Assembly (NCBI GenBank): GCA_029204225.1
Contig: CM055105.1
Coordinates: 11,215,730 to 11,279,729, forward strand
From: Diphasiastrum complanatum
Lineage: Eukaryota > Streptophyta > Lycopodiopsida > Lycopodiales > Lycopodiaceae
Reading direction: 5' to 3'
Length of the DNA: 64,000 bases
Part shown: one piece after another, positions 13,416 through 25,090 of the stretch
Numbering within the stretch: the stretch's first letter is position 1
Layout of the letters: each line of letters opens with the position of its first letter
Position numbers and translations under genes: made by a program
Notes under the pieces: model-generated
Told to the model about the DNA's origin: nothing
Seen by the model: only the letters and a program-made list of their open reading frames with translations
Databases searched by the model: none

Positions 13416-15984
13416 ATGGATAGACGTAGTAGACATTCTAATAAAAGTAGACATGAAAGCTTGCAAGAAGATAGTAATCCAACATCTTTTAGTCATGAAG
13501 CACATGTAAATGCACATCCCATTGATCATGATATTTGACATACAAATTGAAAACTACATCAGTGCCTAATATCCAAGATCATTACATCGACAACTCTCAT
13601 GATTTATTGCCTAGATGTAGTGATGCATCAGTGCGGTCTCCTTTACAGTCTCATTTTAGAGTTTCATGTCCTTCTCGCAAAAGAAGGATGGTTTTGGATG
13701 AGATGGATGATGACTCTCCAATATGTACTCCTGACATTGATGCTCATGATAATGATGACATCAACATGTCTTTTCTTACTTCACAAGAATTTCAAAAAAG
13801 AAGATCCATGGACAAGGACAGAGTAAATGCCATGAGGAGAATAAATAGGATAGCAAAAAGAGTTGCACATGTAGAGGGTGGAAAAGTACACATTTCAATG
13901 AATGGTGATGGACAACTTATCGATGATTTAAGAGATGAGTTCTCACAAACACTTTTTGGGGTTGTGAGATCAAAGATTAACATCATCTTACCTTCTATTC
14001 GAGATGTGCCTCAAATGCATAAAGATGCGGTTCAACAAAGTATACAGGTAATTTGATGATTATGCTTAGTTATATATTCCTTCGAAACCCAGTTAGCAAC
14101 TTATGCTTGGCTACTGATGAAACATAAGCAATGATGTTTGGCTAAGATTTTTTGTTTATTGAATTTCATATTTCTATTTTGACTTAGATCCTTTGACTTT
14201 TTGAGCTGTTCGTATATTGTTTCTAAGCTTTTCCTTATGACATCATTGACTTTTTTATATAGATTTGTGAAATTGGATATATTCCAATTTTAGAAATAGG
14301 TATATTTCATAAATTAGATATAAATAAGTAATAATGCAAATATTTTTCTAGCAACTTTTTTTTTTTTTTTAATAAACATAGGCACAATACGATTGCTCAT
14401 TTTCAGAAAAATTCTTTAAAGCGTTTTTGTCAAAAAGTTTTCGAAGATGGAAAAGCATATCATCAAGTATTGAATTGAATGCCAAATCAAGTGGAGTTGG
14501 GCCAATCAAGCCAATGTGGTTGAATGAAGAGCAACGGAGACGCATCCAAGAAAGGATCAATGATGAGAAATTTCAGGTAAAACATTTTAAAGTTTGTTTA
14601 TTCAAATACTATTATGTGTAGTTGTAGATGATATACAATTACATAACTTTCCTGTGAAGTATAAAAATGACTAAAGTTGTAATGATTCAATTTTGCATGG
14701 GAGAAGACGATTAGCCAAAAAAATAAAGAAATTCGAGCCAAGCAAACAAATATGGCTCACAGAGGAAGAGCTGGTTACGTGGGAATAAAAATAATAAAGA
14801 TGATAATAAAGATACATTTTTCTGTCTTAATTTAGTTTATTATATAATTTCTCATCACCTACATAGCTATATTTGTGTATATATTATAGTTAAATCACTA
14901 TGTTATATTTATGAGACTTCTATCAAAGGTTTTATTACGATAATTTAGTATGCATGTTGTAACAGAAATATGAAGAAAACAACCAAGAAACAAGTCCTCA
15001 AAAGAATGATATTATTTCAAGAGAAAGCATTGGAGACTTTTGAGCCCACTTCTTCAGCATTACCATTTTTTCCACCTTCTACAACTAATCTTCAAACACG
15101 TGAGGGTGTGGAGGTAATATTTGAAAGATGCATATCTTATGTTTGTTAAAAAAAATGTGAACCATATGTTTTACATGATTATAATAAAATATTCTATATA
15201 AAATAGATTACATTTTACAAATTTTTTAGTAATTTTATTTATTTTAATGATTGTTTTTTCATTTTTTTTTTTAAAGAATCTATTTGAAATAATAATATTT
15301 CTTATTCATTTTTTATCCTTTACATAATCAAATATTTTGTATACATATTAATCATTATAAAATCTATATATTTGTTTTTCTGATTCAAAAGAGACAATAT
15401 TGGTTGTAAAAGACAGATGAGAAAAGAGTCATCTGTCTTATCAAGCATGGCATCAAAAGCTCCATCAAACAAAAAAGTAAATATGCTTTCAAAATATTTA
15501 TTGGATGATTTTTTATTGTTCACTTTTATGTGCCAATTTAGATTGGATTTTGTAACAAAGATTATTATGGTTCAGTTATAATGAGTAACAAATTAATATC
15601 AAAGATAGAAACGTTATAACATAATCATTTGTGAGTAAATTATAGAATAGATGAAAAAATGTTTCTTGTACATTTATGCTTAATATTCAAGTTGATTTAA
15701 GATATACTGATAATGTCACTTTAATTTTTGATTTAAAATTTTAATTTTTGAGCTTGCAAAATTACGTTGACGTTTTGTTTTGTTTTTGTATAAAGTAAAA
15801 ATCAAATGCTGCAAAATCACTGAAAAACAATGTGTCTATTTCTTGTGCAGTACACAAGCAGGTACTTACATTTTTTTATTAGATCATACTATTATATTAT
15901 TCATAAAAATGGACATGTTGGATTATTACGTATATGTACAAATCAAAGTGATTAGTGTTGAGCTATTAAATTTTTTGTTAGCAT

Positions 15985-16043
<59 letters not shown>

Positions 16044-16190
16044 TTTTTTAAATTCTAATAATTTTTGTTTTTTGAATTGGTAGGAAAATATGTTGGCTGG
16101 TTTAAATGCAAGAGCAACAACTAACACTGCAAGTTTAAAAAGAGAAAAAGATGAGAACAAGACTAGCATGATCATCCAACAAGCCATTAA
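13416..16190 (+). pseudogene. CACTA ORF1-like gene (plant Transposase_24 type), intron-containing, decayed
   Basis: An ATG at 13416 opens MDRRSRHSNKSRHESLQED; a stop and frameshift near 13535 interrupt it. The main exon runs to 14047 (acidic and basic stretches, then LRDEFSQTLFGVVRSKINII) and ends CAG|GTAATT. The next exon, 14382-14576, follows a T-rich tract and TAG. It reads WLNEEQRRRIQERINDEKFQ and ends CAG|GTAAAA. The third, about 14707-14795, reads SQKNKEIRAKQTNMAHRGRA. That order, ending in a 'SxKNKExRAKQ...H..G' motif, is typical of plant En/Spm ORF1 (Transposase_24/PTTA) proteins. Weaker exon-like pieces follow near 14967-15113, 15392-15470 and 16084-16180. In CACTA elements such proteins bind subterminal repeats. 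No ends or TSD were found here. Confidence 0.6.
15988..16040. repeat. (TA)n microsatellite
   Basis: About 26 TA repeats in an intron-like stretch of the CACTA ORF1-like gene. Confidence 0.95.
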
Positions 16191-16209
16191 GAACAACTTG
16201 AACAAGTTC

Positions 16210-16569
16210 TACTTCCTTGATGCTCTCATCAATACATGATAATTCATCATTCAATGCCTTAGCCCTCAAAACAGAATCATGAGCACTTTCATCCTTCTTT
16301 TGCATACATTAAGATATTTGCATCCTAAGGGTTAGTACCCTTGACGTAGACTTGGACTCATAAATCTTCTTATGAAGAGCTTTCTTTTCCCTCCTATCAT
16401 ACCTCAATTTTTCTTGAGGTGCCAACTGTATTTCCTCCACATGTACAACAATATCCATCAACTCATTCATCTCAAGGAGAGACTCCATTCTCACCTCCCA
16501 AGTAGAATAGTTGCTTGAGGTAAGCCTATCATTGCTTTCCAACATAAAGACTTCATTATTTGTAGCCAT
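16210..16569 (-). pseudogene. Ty1/copia gag fragment
   Basis: The minus strand starts MATNNEVFMLESNDRLTSSN with a genuine ATG. It continues YSTWEVRMESLLEMNELMDI, then jumps from EKKALHKK to IYESKSTSRVLTLR, losing about 30 residues of the usual gag core. The same gag family recurs on the plus strand at 38031-38374 and 34893-35060. No primer-binding site is visible upstream. Confidence 0.75.
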
Positions 16570-19129
16570 GGTGCAATGACTTGATCTTCTCTTTCAACCT
16601 ATTCCAATGCACAAAGCATTCTCTTGAATGTCAACATATGAACTCAAGAAGGAATCACAAAGATATGGAACCTCTCAAATCTCTTTCTTGCACCAAACCT
16701 AGCAAATCCAGCAAATAGAATGGAAGATACTTAATCAACAAATTATCAATCTACAATCTTATGAACTTTTGTACTTTCTAAGATTGAAATACACTCTTGA
16801 AAAGAAGTCCAGCAACTTCAAACACAAGAGATCCAATAATTACTATTATTTGTCAAGACACTGACTGATTCTAGTCGATAAAATAATCAAAGATTTAAAA
16901 GTAAGGGATGACTGGTTGACTAAGATAAGGTTGAGGTTCCTTTGAAAGCTTCTCAAAATAAAATTAAATTTTATAAAAACAAGATCAAATAATGCCAATT
17001 AATATACTACGATATAAATTAACCAAGTTGAAAAAGCCCAATATCACAACATGAGAATGTGTGTTTTGGGATGTGACCTCATGACTTGGGAGGTCTCTGA
17101 GAAGATGAGACGAACAAAGACTGAGAGCCGAGTATGAGAGCCAAGGAATAGTAGTTAGTAATGACAAGCAAGAACTGTGTAAGCCTCATGGTGAATCTTG
17201 AAAAAGGGAATGACCATGTAGGAACTAGTATTTCTAGTCAAAGTAATAAATGCAAGTAGACCTCTCTTAAAGAAAGTAGAGTGAGCCACCTTTTGATGGT
17301 GACCTCTAGTGGAGAGCATTGTTCCACTTGCAATTTGTGTAATGTGGAAATGCCACTAGGATGTTACCTAAGGAGCTCTCTTGCTTATTTAAGAGACTCC
17401 CTCTTTGAGAAGAGGAGCTTTTTATGCATTGTATCTACTCCATGTCCAAATGAGAAGAGCCTCCACGAGTTTGATACAACACTAAGCTCCTTGATCATGG
17501 CGGTTTTCTTGAGTGATGCTCCTATGATCATGCCCTTCCATCCTTTGTGTGTGGTTGTGGATCGTAGAGTGGATTAGATTTCCCGCTTTCCTAGAGTGGA
17601 TTAGTTTTTATTTCTTGTTTGTGGATTAATGTAGGAATTAGCATTCAGGTAAACTAAATAGGCTGGGTATGTGATGTAATTCTTGCATATCCCCTTACAA
17701 CCCTGTTCTTGATGATCTTGGGATGTCCAATAATCAAAAGACTGGTTGGTTTCTTGATTCTTGGACTTCTAAAATGCTGCTAGAATAGTTTCTTGTTTCA
17801 GTTATGTGGATTAATGCAAGTGTAGTATGTTTAGAATTTGATTTCAACTTGTATTTGCAAAGCAGCTGGAATTTATGGAAGAGATTACAGGATATATGAT
17901 GCAGCAATGATGCGCCAAACGTAGCCTCTACTAAGCCATTATAGTGTCGAGGGACCTACACTACTTCAGGCTATGGGCCTTGTTGGGGGGTATTCTGGTC
18001 GTGCTTGTACATAAATAAAATGTCAAAATTAGTAGAAATAAGATGCGAGGGTCACAGCATCCTGCGTGACATGGACCAATGAGCACTTGTAAATAATCTT
18101 TTTGGATTAAACTAGACTTTGGGTAGGTAATTACAAATAATATTAGAGGCCAAAGTCTAAATTAAGTTTATGTTACTAAGTTTTTTGAGTTAGTCAAAAG
18201 TCAAATGGTGGTAGGTGGGGTGTGCTTCTTCCTACACCATAGATTAGTTTGTGTTTCTTGTGGATGGTGTGGACTTCAATCCCATCATTTGCAAGTAGCC
18301 AATAGGAATCAAGGGGCAAGGGCCATCCCAAAGATGAGAAGGAAGAAACTCTACCATTTTGGAGAGCAAGCATTCTCATTTGCTAATCACTCTTGCTAAT
18401 GCTATTGTGTTATTTTCTCTATTATTTTCCATTTTCATTGTTCTTGTTTTCATTAGTTAAAGTTTTTTCATTAACATGCATAATGAGCAAATGAGCTAAC
18501 CTCCAACTCACCTCCTTCTGAGTCTTCCTATTTCTCTACTCATTCTATCCATCCCTATCTCTCCCTCTCTCTTTTCACTCTCAATCATGATGTATGGATG
18601 TGCTACTGTTAGTAAGGGTAGTGTTAAAGTGGGGTAGTGTTAGGATAAAGTAGAAAGCATCTAAATGTAGCAACTTGGCTTAGTTAGGTTCCTATCTTTG
18701 TGTTCTAGCCCTTTTTGACAGGCGGAGGGCAGCTCACCATCGAACTTACTACACCTTACACACCTTTTAAAAAGTAGCCACAATAGCCTACACCTATCAC
18801 ATCAAAGTTTAATTGTAATTACAAAGAAAAAATAAAAACAAAAATCTATTTTAATACTCAAAATTGTGAGAAATTTCAACTAGTTTAGTCAAATTTGCTA
18901 CATTTGTTTATATGGCATTTGAGGCCAATTTCATATTAGACTTAGAGTTTGACTTTTCAAAGTTATATTAGTCTAAAAGCATTTGAATAAACACTTTTGG
19001 AAAGTGTGGAAAAGTGTAGAACACGAGCTTTGGAGGGATTCAATTTGAGTAGTAAAAACATTGAATCTAGTCACAATAATATTAGGGTTTTCATTATGGA
19101 GGGAAATCAAAGTTTAGACTTAGGTTTGG
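16570..19129. other. Unassigned sequence; may include start of the gypsy LTR
   Basis: About 2.5 kb without a supported gene. The open stretches here (for example 17281-17577 and 18205-18399) have no recognisable domain, and I treat them as chance. A TGTTAGGATAAAG near 18637 could be the left end of the LTR that finishes at 19561, but no second copy confirms it. Confidence 0.3.
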
Positions 19130-19161
19130 ACCTGTTATAAAAGATTGTAACTCATGGGAAG

Positions 19162-19247
<86 letters not shown>

Positions 19248-19561
19248 TCATTCATGCTTATACATGGTTCTCTGGGGTTCTACTATCCATTGGTGCACTA
19301 TACTTCTGATATCTTGCAATTCTATGTGTAGAATGTTTGTTAAATGCTATTTTCAGATCCACACATGTGAAATACAGTAGCTTACTGTTATTGTACAGAC
19401 AAAAATATTATATTATGTTTTCGTTAATGTTTGATCAAGATCTATTAGATTTTGCATCTCATTCTTAGAGTAGATGCTTTGGCAAGATTGGTGAGTTGTT
19501 GTCTTTCTAACCCAAGATCATTTTATGGATTTAGATCTTAATTGATATGAAATCTTTCACA
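19130..19561 (+). repeat. R-U5 part of a Ty3/gypsy 5' LTR
   Basis: It contains TTATAAAAG near 19136 as a likely TATA box, then a CT array. About 320 bp follow that are repeated closely at 43949-44275 (shared TCTCATTCATGCTTATACAT and CTAACCCAAGATCATTTTAT). It ends ...TTTCACA directly before TGGTATCAGAG, so the LTR 3' boundary is firm. Confidence 0.75.
19164..19244. repeat. (CT)n microsatellite resident in the LTR
   Basis: 81 bp of CT just downstream of the LTR TATA box. The related LTR fragment at 43.9 kb has CT at the same position but only 25 bp, so the array belongs to the LTR and varies in length between copies. Confidence 0.9.
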
Positions 19562-19573
19562 TGGTATCAGAGT
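19562..19573 (+). other. Primer-binding site (initiator tRNA-Met type)
   Basis: TGGTATCAGAGT follows the LTR end at 19561 with no gap. It matches the usual plant LTR-retrotransposon PBS TGGTATCAGAGC with one mismatch at the end. Confidence 0.8.
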
Positions 19574-20443
19574 TTGTGTTTTAGGTTATGAAGGAAGCAT
19601 TCACATATATCAATGATTTGGAGAAGATACCAATACTGGAGCATGCTAGATTGAATTTTACACCAAAATCAAGTTTCTTGCATATGTAGATTGGATCTTT
19701 TGTAGATCAAAACTCTAGTTATGGACTTGGCTCATTACATTTGCCACGTCTATTTAGATTTACTTTACTTTATGCATAAGCAGGCCTTGGGACCTTTTTT
19801 CAATTCATTACTGACACTTAGACTATATGGTTAGCCTTGGGCCTTATTATTCATTATTTGGACATTTGGACATATTATGGAGAGTGGGGGCCTTCTTGGA
19901 TGGCACACTATTATCCCTCTCAGTTGGCCCCTAACCATTGGAAGCTTTCTTTTAGGACTTCCTCTAGGCTATAAGTAGGTAATCCATGTCATTTGTTACT
20001 CCGCTGATGATATTGATCTCTCTTTTTAGTCTCCTTAATCTCTCTCTTTCCTGCTTTCTAGGGTTAAGTCTTGCTTATGTGATGCTTTCATAGCTTAGCT
20101 CTAGAGCAATTGTGGCTTCATTCATAACTTGGTATTAGAGACCTTTCCTTTGCACCATTTTTTCGGATTTAGTAGAGGTTGTCCAGCGCCCTACTAACCC
20201 ATCACTTTCGTCAACTTTTTCATCAGATTTCCATCATTTTTCAGATTTAGTAGAGGCTATCCAACGCCCTACTAACCCATCACTTTCGTCCATTTTTTCA
20301 TCAGATTTCCATCATTTTTTCAGATTCGGTAGAGGCTGGCCAACCCTCTTATCATTGGCATACTTGTTGTGACGACTTATGTCCTCTCCTTCAGTTCGTC
20401 CACTTGATTAGTGTCTTGTCTCACATTTCGTATTTTTCTCATT
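19574..20443 (+). other. Gypsy leader, with tandem duplication at 20158-20345
   Basis: Non-coding leader between the primer-binding site and gag. From 20158 a unit of about 86 bp (GATTTAGTAGAGGYTRTCCA ... CATCAGATTTCCATCATTTTT) is present two and a bit times. A second PBS-like TTGGTATTAGAGACC lies near 20131 and may mark an older insertion. Confidence 0.55.
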
Positions 20444-21400
20444 ATGACACATTCACCTACCGCGAGTGAGACCTTTTAGGAGAGCCTATCCGATCAGTTT
20501 CGTCACATGGATGCCTCGCTTCTTCGCCTAGATATGATTATGATCATCTTTGCCATTATGCAGTCACATATTGATTCTTTACAGCCCCATGGTCTTGGTA
20601 AAACTCCTATTTATCCTCCATTTGGGACTCCCCCTCCATTTGGATTTCCATCTTCTTCTGCTAGTTAGCCTGATGGTGGATACTTTCTTCCACCTAACCC
20701 ACCTCCTAGTTTTTTTCCATGTCCCACAGTTTTTGAGCCACACTTTGCTTGAGATTTTTGTAATAGGGTACAACTTGCTACCTATTCCAGTTTCTCAAGC
20801 TTGACACATATTTTTAGATTATGATCCTCAGAATATCTAGTTGGCTGTTTTACACTTAGATGGTCATGTTGCTACGTGGTGGCAATTCTATCGAGCTGAT
20901 CCTGATCGGGAAGGACTCCATATATGGCCTACCTTTTATCGTGACCTCCATTATGCTATGATTGATCCTCAATGGCTCAACCACCAGCATGATACATTTC
21001 ATAGTCTCACTCAGACTAGTGACCTTGTTTCCTATACAGATCAATCTATGGAGCTTTATTATCTTTTCACAAATCTATAGCCCACTGAGCATATTTCTCG
21101 TTATATTGCTGGGCTTTATGGTGTCTTAAGTTATGATGTCTCTTCTTTTCTTCCTCCCATACTTGTTGAGGTGATGTCTCTTGCCAGTACTTTACAACAT
21201 AAGTACTCTAACATCTTTCCTTCTCGTTTCTCCAGACCCTGTCCTTCTGCATCTTTTCTTGCTACGTCCACCTCTACCCCTTCCACTTCTGTTCCTAAAG
21301 AAACATTTTGTCTCTAATGCCAAAGCTTTGCTAGCTTTCAATTTTAAACCTTTGACAAAAGGCGACACGACACGACACGAAATCAATCATGCTCCTCAAT
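20444..21400 (+). pseudogene. Ty3/gypsy gag, truncated
   Basis: An ATG at 20444 opens MTHSPTASETF-stop. The frame continues with a Pro-rich N-terminal part (PPFGTPPPFGFPSSSAS). The retrotransposon gag core follows at 20841-21080: LHLDGHVATWWQFYRADPDR, then TFYRDLHYAMIDPQWLNHQH and LVSYTDQSMELYYLF. This matches the Retrotrans_gag pattern (W-W...F...F...Y...F). Several in-frame stops (20478, 20668, 20750) and frame changes disable it. No zinc knuckle is reached before the copia LTR region. Confidence 0.75.
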
Positions 21401-21449
21401 TGATCAAGAAGATCAGCCAAGTACCAAGGGGTACAGATATCTAATCTGA

Positions 21450-22323
21450 TATCATGACATTATCATAAGTATTCTAGATCGTGGCTAATCTGCCACTCTT
21501 GTAATTCGCAAATTAGTTGTAGATGTTTAATCTTTCTAATTCGTAGTTACAAGAATGTGACACGAAATTGTTTGCGGACTATATACTTTCTGGGTGATGC
21601 ATAATATAGTAAGACAAGAATCAGAAGATGAAAAAATTCAGAATACGAATCCACCTGCATGCGAGATAATTTTAGCATAGGATCTGTAGATCCAGAAGTC
21701 CGCTAGTAAGTGAGACTCAAATTTGTGGGAGAACTGTATTTCTCTCACGCCAACGCACTGTGTGGATCTGCATGTAGTGCTTGAAAAATCAGAAAAATCA
21801 ATGGATGATTTTATAGTTGTTGTGCACATTATTAATCTAGATGATTGTATGATTTCGAATTTATTTTTGTCTGATATTATTCGTGTGTCTGATTCTCTTG
21901 TTCATTTAATTCCACATCTTGGTTTGATACTGTTGAATGCTACATTATTCTTCAATGTAGATCAGCTATGTCTGACTATTCTTTAAAGGATTGTAGGAGT
22001 GATTTTGTCTCGTCTTGTCTCGTTATAGAGCTCAATTATTCTTGTCGCGAATTCTTTTGCTTCGTTTCATTTCGTTTTGCGATCTGTGCTTCCAGCATGA
22101 ATCAATGTCAGTGCAAATTTTGCTTTACTTCATTTCGTTTTGTTTTCGTTTAGAATTCATCTCGTTTCGTTGGTTGTGTTACAGAGCCTGCTTGATCCAA
22201 CTCGAACGAAAATAATTCGAGTGTCGCAAAAAGTTTCGCAAATCGTTTGTGATTTAATTTTGTCAGTTTGTCACCAAAGTCTTGGCTAAAATTTGTATTT
22301 TTTGAGTGCATCATTGTCTTCAG
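21450..22323 (+). repeat. Probable copia 5' LTR
   Basis: Non-coding sequence ending ...CATTGTCTTCAG just before a primer-binding site. The left end is not fixed because no second copy is in the window. Short TTTCATTTCGTTTTG-type repeats occur around 22060-22160. Confidence 0.45.
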
Positions 22324-22335
22324 TGGTATCAGAGC
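22324..22335 (+). other. Primer-binding site
   Basis: TGGTATCAGAGC is a perfect match to the common plant initiator-Met primer site. It lies about 100 bp before the gag ATG at 22436. Confidence 0.85.
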
Positions 22336-22435
22336 CACCTTGTCAAAGTTTGACATAGCCAAAAGACTATCAGATCAAAGGGGCTAAAGCATTCAAACAA
22401 TCAACCATCAACAAGTGTACACGAATTCAGAAGCA

Positions 22436-25090
22436 ATGGCTTCGATAAGCAGCATACAATCCAAGATCTGTACAGTTCTGGATTTGTTAGGATCTAACTT
22501 TCTAGCATGGAAAGTTAAGGCATCGCTGATACTAAAGGGTGAAGGTTTATTTCCCTGGATGGATGGCACTAAAAAAATGCCTATAACATCAGGCAAAGAG
22601 CTACCCAAATGGAGGGAGAAAAATGACAAGGCAGTATCCTTGCTATCATCATCCATCTAGGATAGTCTCACACTTGACCTGGCTACACTCTCCAAGGCAA
22701 AGGAGATGTGGGATACACTGCTCACGAGATTTCAAACGAAATCACGAAGTCAAATTATGATGCTGGAAGAACAGTTGACGAACCTGCAGTGAGACGACAA
22801 AGACCTCACTTCTTTTGTAAGGAAGGTGAAGGATCTATTCCTGTCACTACACAACTCTAGAGCAGAAAATGCAGTGTCAGTTGAGAAGTAGTCACTTACC
22901 TGTTGAGAGCCTTACCTAGATCTTTCCAGACAACCAGAACCCTGCTTACAAAAGATCCTACCATGACCCTCAAAAAGGCAATTGTTGAGATTCGAGAGGA
23001 AGTCGAGGCTAGAGAGCACCTTGATCACAAGGATGGTTCTGACTAGGCCCTCTACGACAACAAAGAAAAGACAAAGAAACAATTCAAGCCTAAGAGGGAG
23101 TCAAATCAAAGACAGGATCGTGATCAGCAAGCAGAGGGGTCCCGGAAAGACAAGTGGAAGAACAAAGGGAGATCAAAACAATAGAGTAGAGAAAAAAAGA
23201 CTTGCGTGAGATGCAGACGAGATGGGCACATAGTTGATATGTGTTGGCTCAATCCGAAAATTGAATGTATCCACTGCCACAAGAAAGGCCGTGCAGCCAT
23301 GGATTGCTGCCTGAACCCAAAGAACAAATCAGCACAGAACAGACAGGAGAACAACAACAATTCGTCCTATGTCAAGGAGCCTGAGAGCTCAAAAATGAGC
23401 GAAGAGAGATCGAACAGAAATTGTTCGACCGCCTACATTTGTGCAGATGGCGTCAACGCCTGACACACATGAGGTGATCCTAGACTTAGGAGCTACTTCA
23501 CACTTCGTGACATCAAGACGAATTATGTCTGATTTTTGAAGTGCAGATCCTTCAAGATTCATTGTTCTTGGAGATGGATCCAAACATCAAGTAAATGGTA
23601 TTGGTTCACTGTTGGTCAATATGAATGGCAGAGACAGACGTCTCAAAGATGTTCTGTTCGTGCCTACACTGCAGCAGGACTTGCTTTCTATGGCAATGAC
23701 AGCTGATGCAGGGATGCGTGTGACGTTTTTTGATGAAGCATGCAACATTGTTGATGCCAGTACCAGTACTCTGATCACTCAAGGCAGAAGAAAAGGTAAT
23801 CTATATTACCTAAAGGTATGCTTGCCTGCAGATCAAGTGCATCAAACTCATGATGATTCGCCAGACACTCTATGGAACAGGAGACTATGCCATATGATCT
23901 CAATGGCACTTTACCAAGCAAGCCATCATGGAGCAATAACAGGGGTCAGCATCTTGAATGCGAACAATTCGACCACCTATGATGCATGTCTGTAGGGTAA
24001 GATGTCTCGCACTCCATTTGTGAAGACTCTTACATAACAACTAAGATTCTAGAGTTAGTGTATTCTAACCTCTATGGGCCTTTCAATGTGATCTCAGTAG
24101 GAGGCTTGAAATATTACATAACCTTCATTGATGATTATAGTAGATTTTCCATAGTGTATTTTATTCAAAATAAATCAGAAGCACTTGACAAATTCATAAA
24201 GTATGTGAATTGGACAAAGAGATGCACTAGCAACAAAGTGAATAAAATCAGGATAGATTGAGGTGGCCAATACATCTCGAATTGCTTCATTGTCTTCTAC
24301 AATGATCGTGGTATCATTCACAGAAGGACTGCAGCTTACACACCGCAGCACAACGATGTTGCAGAGAGGAAGAATAGGACCCTAATGGAGGAGGCCAAAT
24401 GCATGATGGCCTACTTGAAAGCTCCAAGGGTACTGTGGGTTGAAGTAGTAGCTACAACTGCATATATCCAGATAAGGACAGAGAAGTCTGGTGTCCCTCA
24501 CACGACACCACACAAATTATGGTGGGGTAGAAAAGCCAACCTATCTCACATCAAAATATTTGGCTATGCAGCTTATGCACATATCCCTAATAAGCTTTGA
24601 AAGAAGCTTGATGAGAAAGCTGAACAGGGATTTCTGGTAGGATATGACAACAATTTGTCATACTACAAAGTATACATGCCAGACACGAACACTGTGAAGA
24701 CAGTGAGAGATGTCAGATTCGATGAGAGCAGGACAATGGCCAACAATGATCATGTCAGCTATGAAGTTCTGGAAAGACAATACTATGATCTGCCACCAGC
24801 GATAGAGGGAGTAGAAGATGAACATGAATACAAAGATTTTCGAGTCGCTTTGCATTCAAGTGACGAATCAGAAGATGAAAGATTCGAGAGGCAGCCTACT
24901 GCTATAGTACCAGTAAACCAAGATGGTTCCGAACCTAGCAAAGCAGACAAAGGCAAAGGCATTGCTGTCCCAGGAGGATCTCCTAGAAGGTCGACAAGAC
25001 AACGAAGAGCGCCAGCAAGATATGTGCCAAGCAACTCTGCTTCTACATTAGAAGAGTTCTATGGATGGGACTATAAGGTTTTGCGTCAAC
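22436..25090 (+). pseudogene. Ty1/copia gag-protease-integrase, decayed
   Basis: The gag ATG at 22436 begins MASISSIQSKICTVLDLLGS, with LGSNFLAWKVKASLILKGEG. A zinc knuckle CVRCRRDGHIVDMC is near 23198-23241, and a second one at 23269 has its His replaced (CIHCHKKGRAAMDC). The protease core reads DLGATSHFVTS instead of DSGAT, so the catalytic D-S-G is altered. The pre-integrase motif is LWNRRLCHM. The integrase catalytic core keeps TFIDDYSRF and NDVAERKNRTLMEEA, but a TGA replaces the residue before GGQY at 24259. It ends in the copia spacer SPRRSTRQRRAPARYVPS at about 25040. RT is missing, replaced by chromovirus sequence. Confidence 0.85.

Noticed and set aside
17281-17577. 98-residue plus-strand open frame
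   Set aside because: No recognisable domain, no splice or promoter context, and similar-length chance frames are common in this window.
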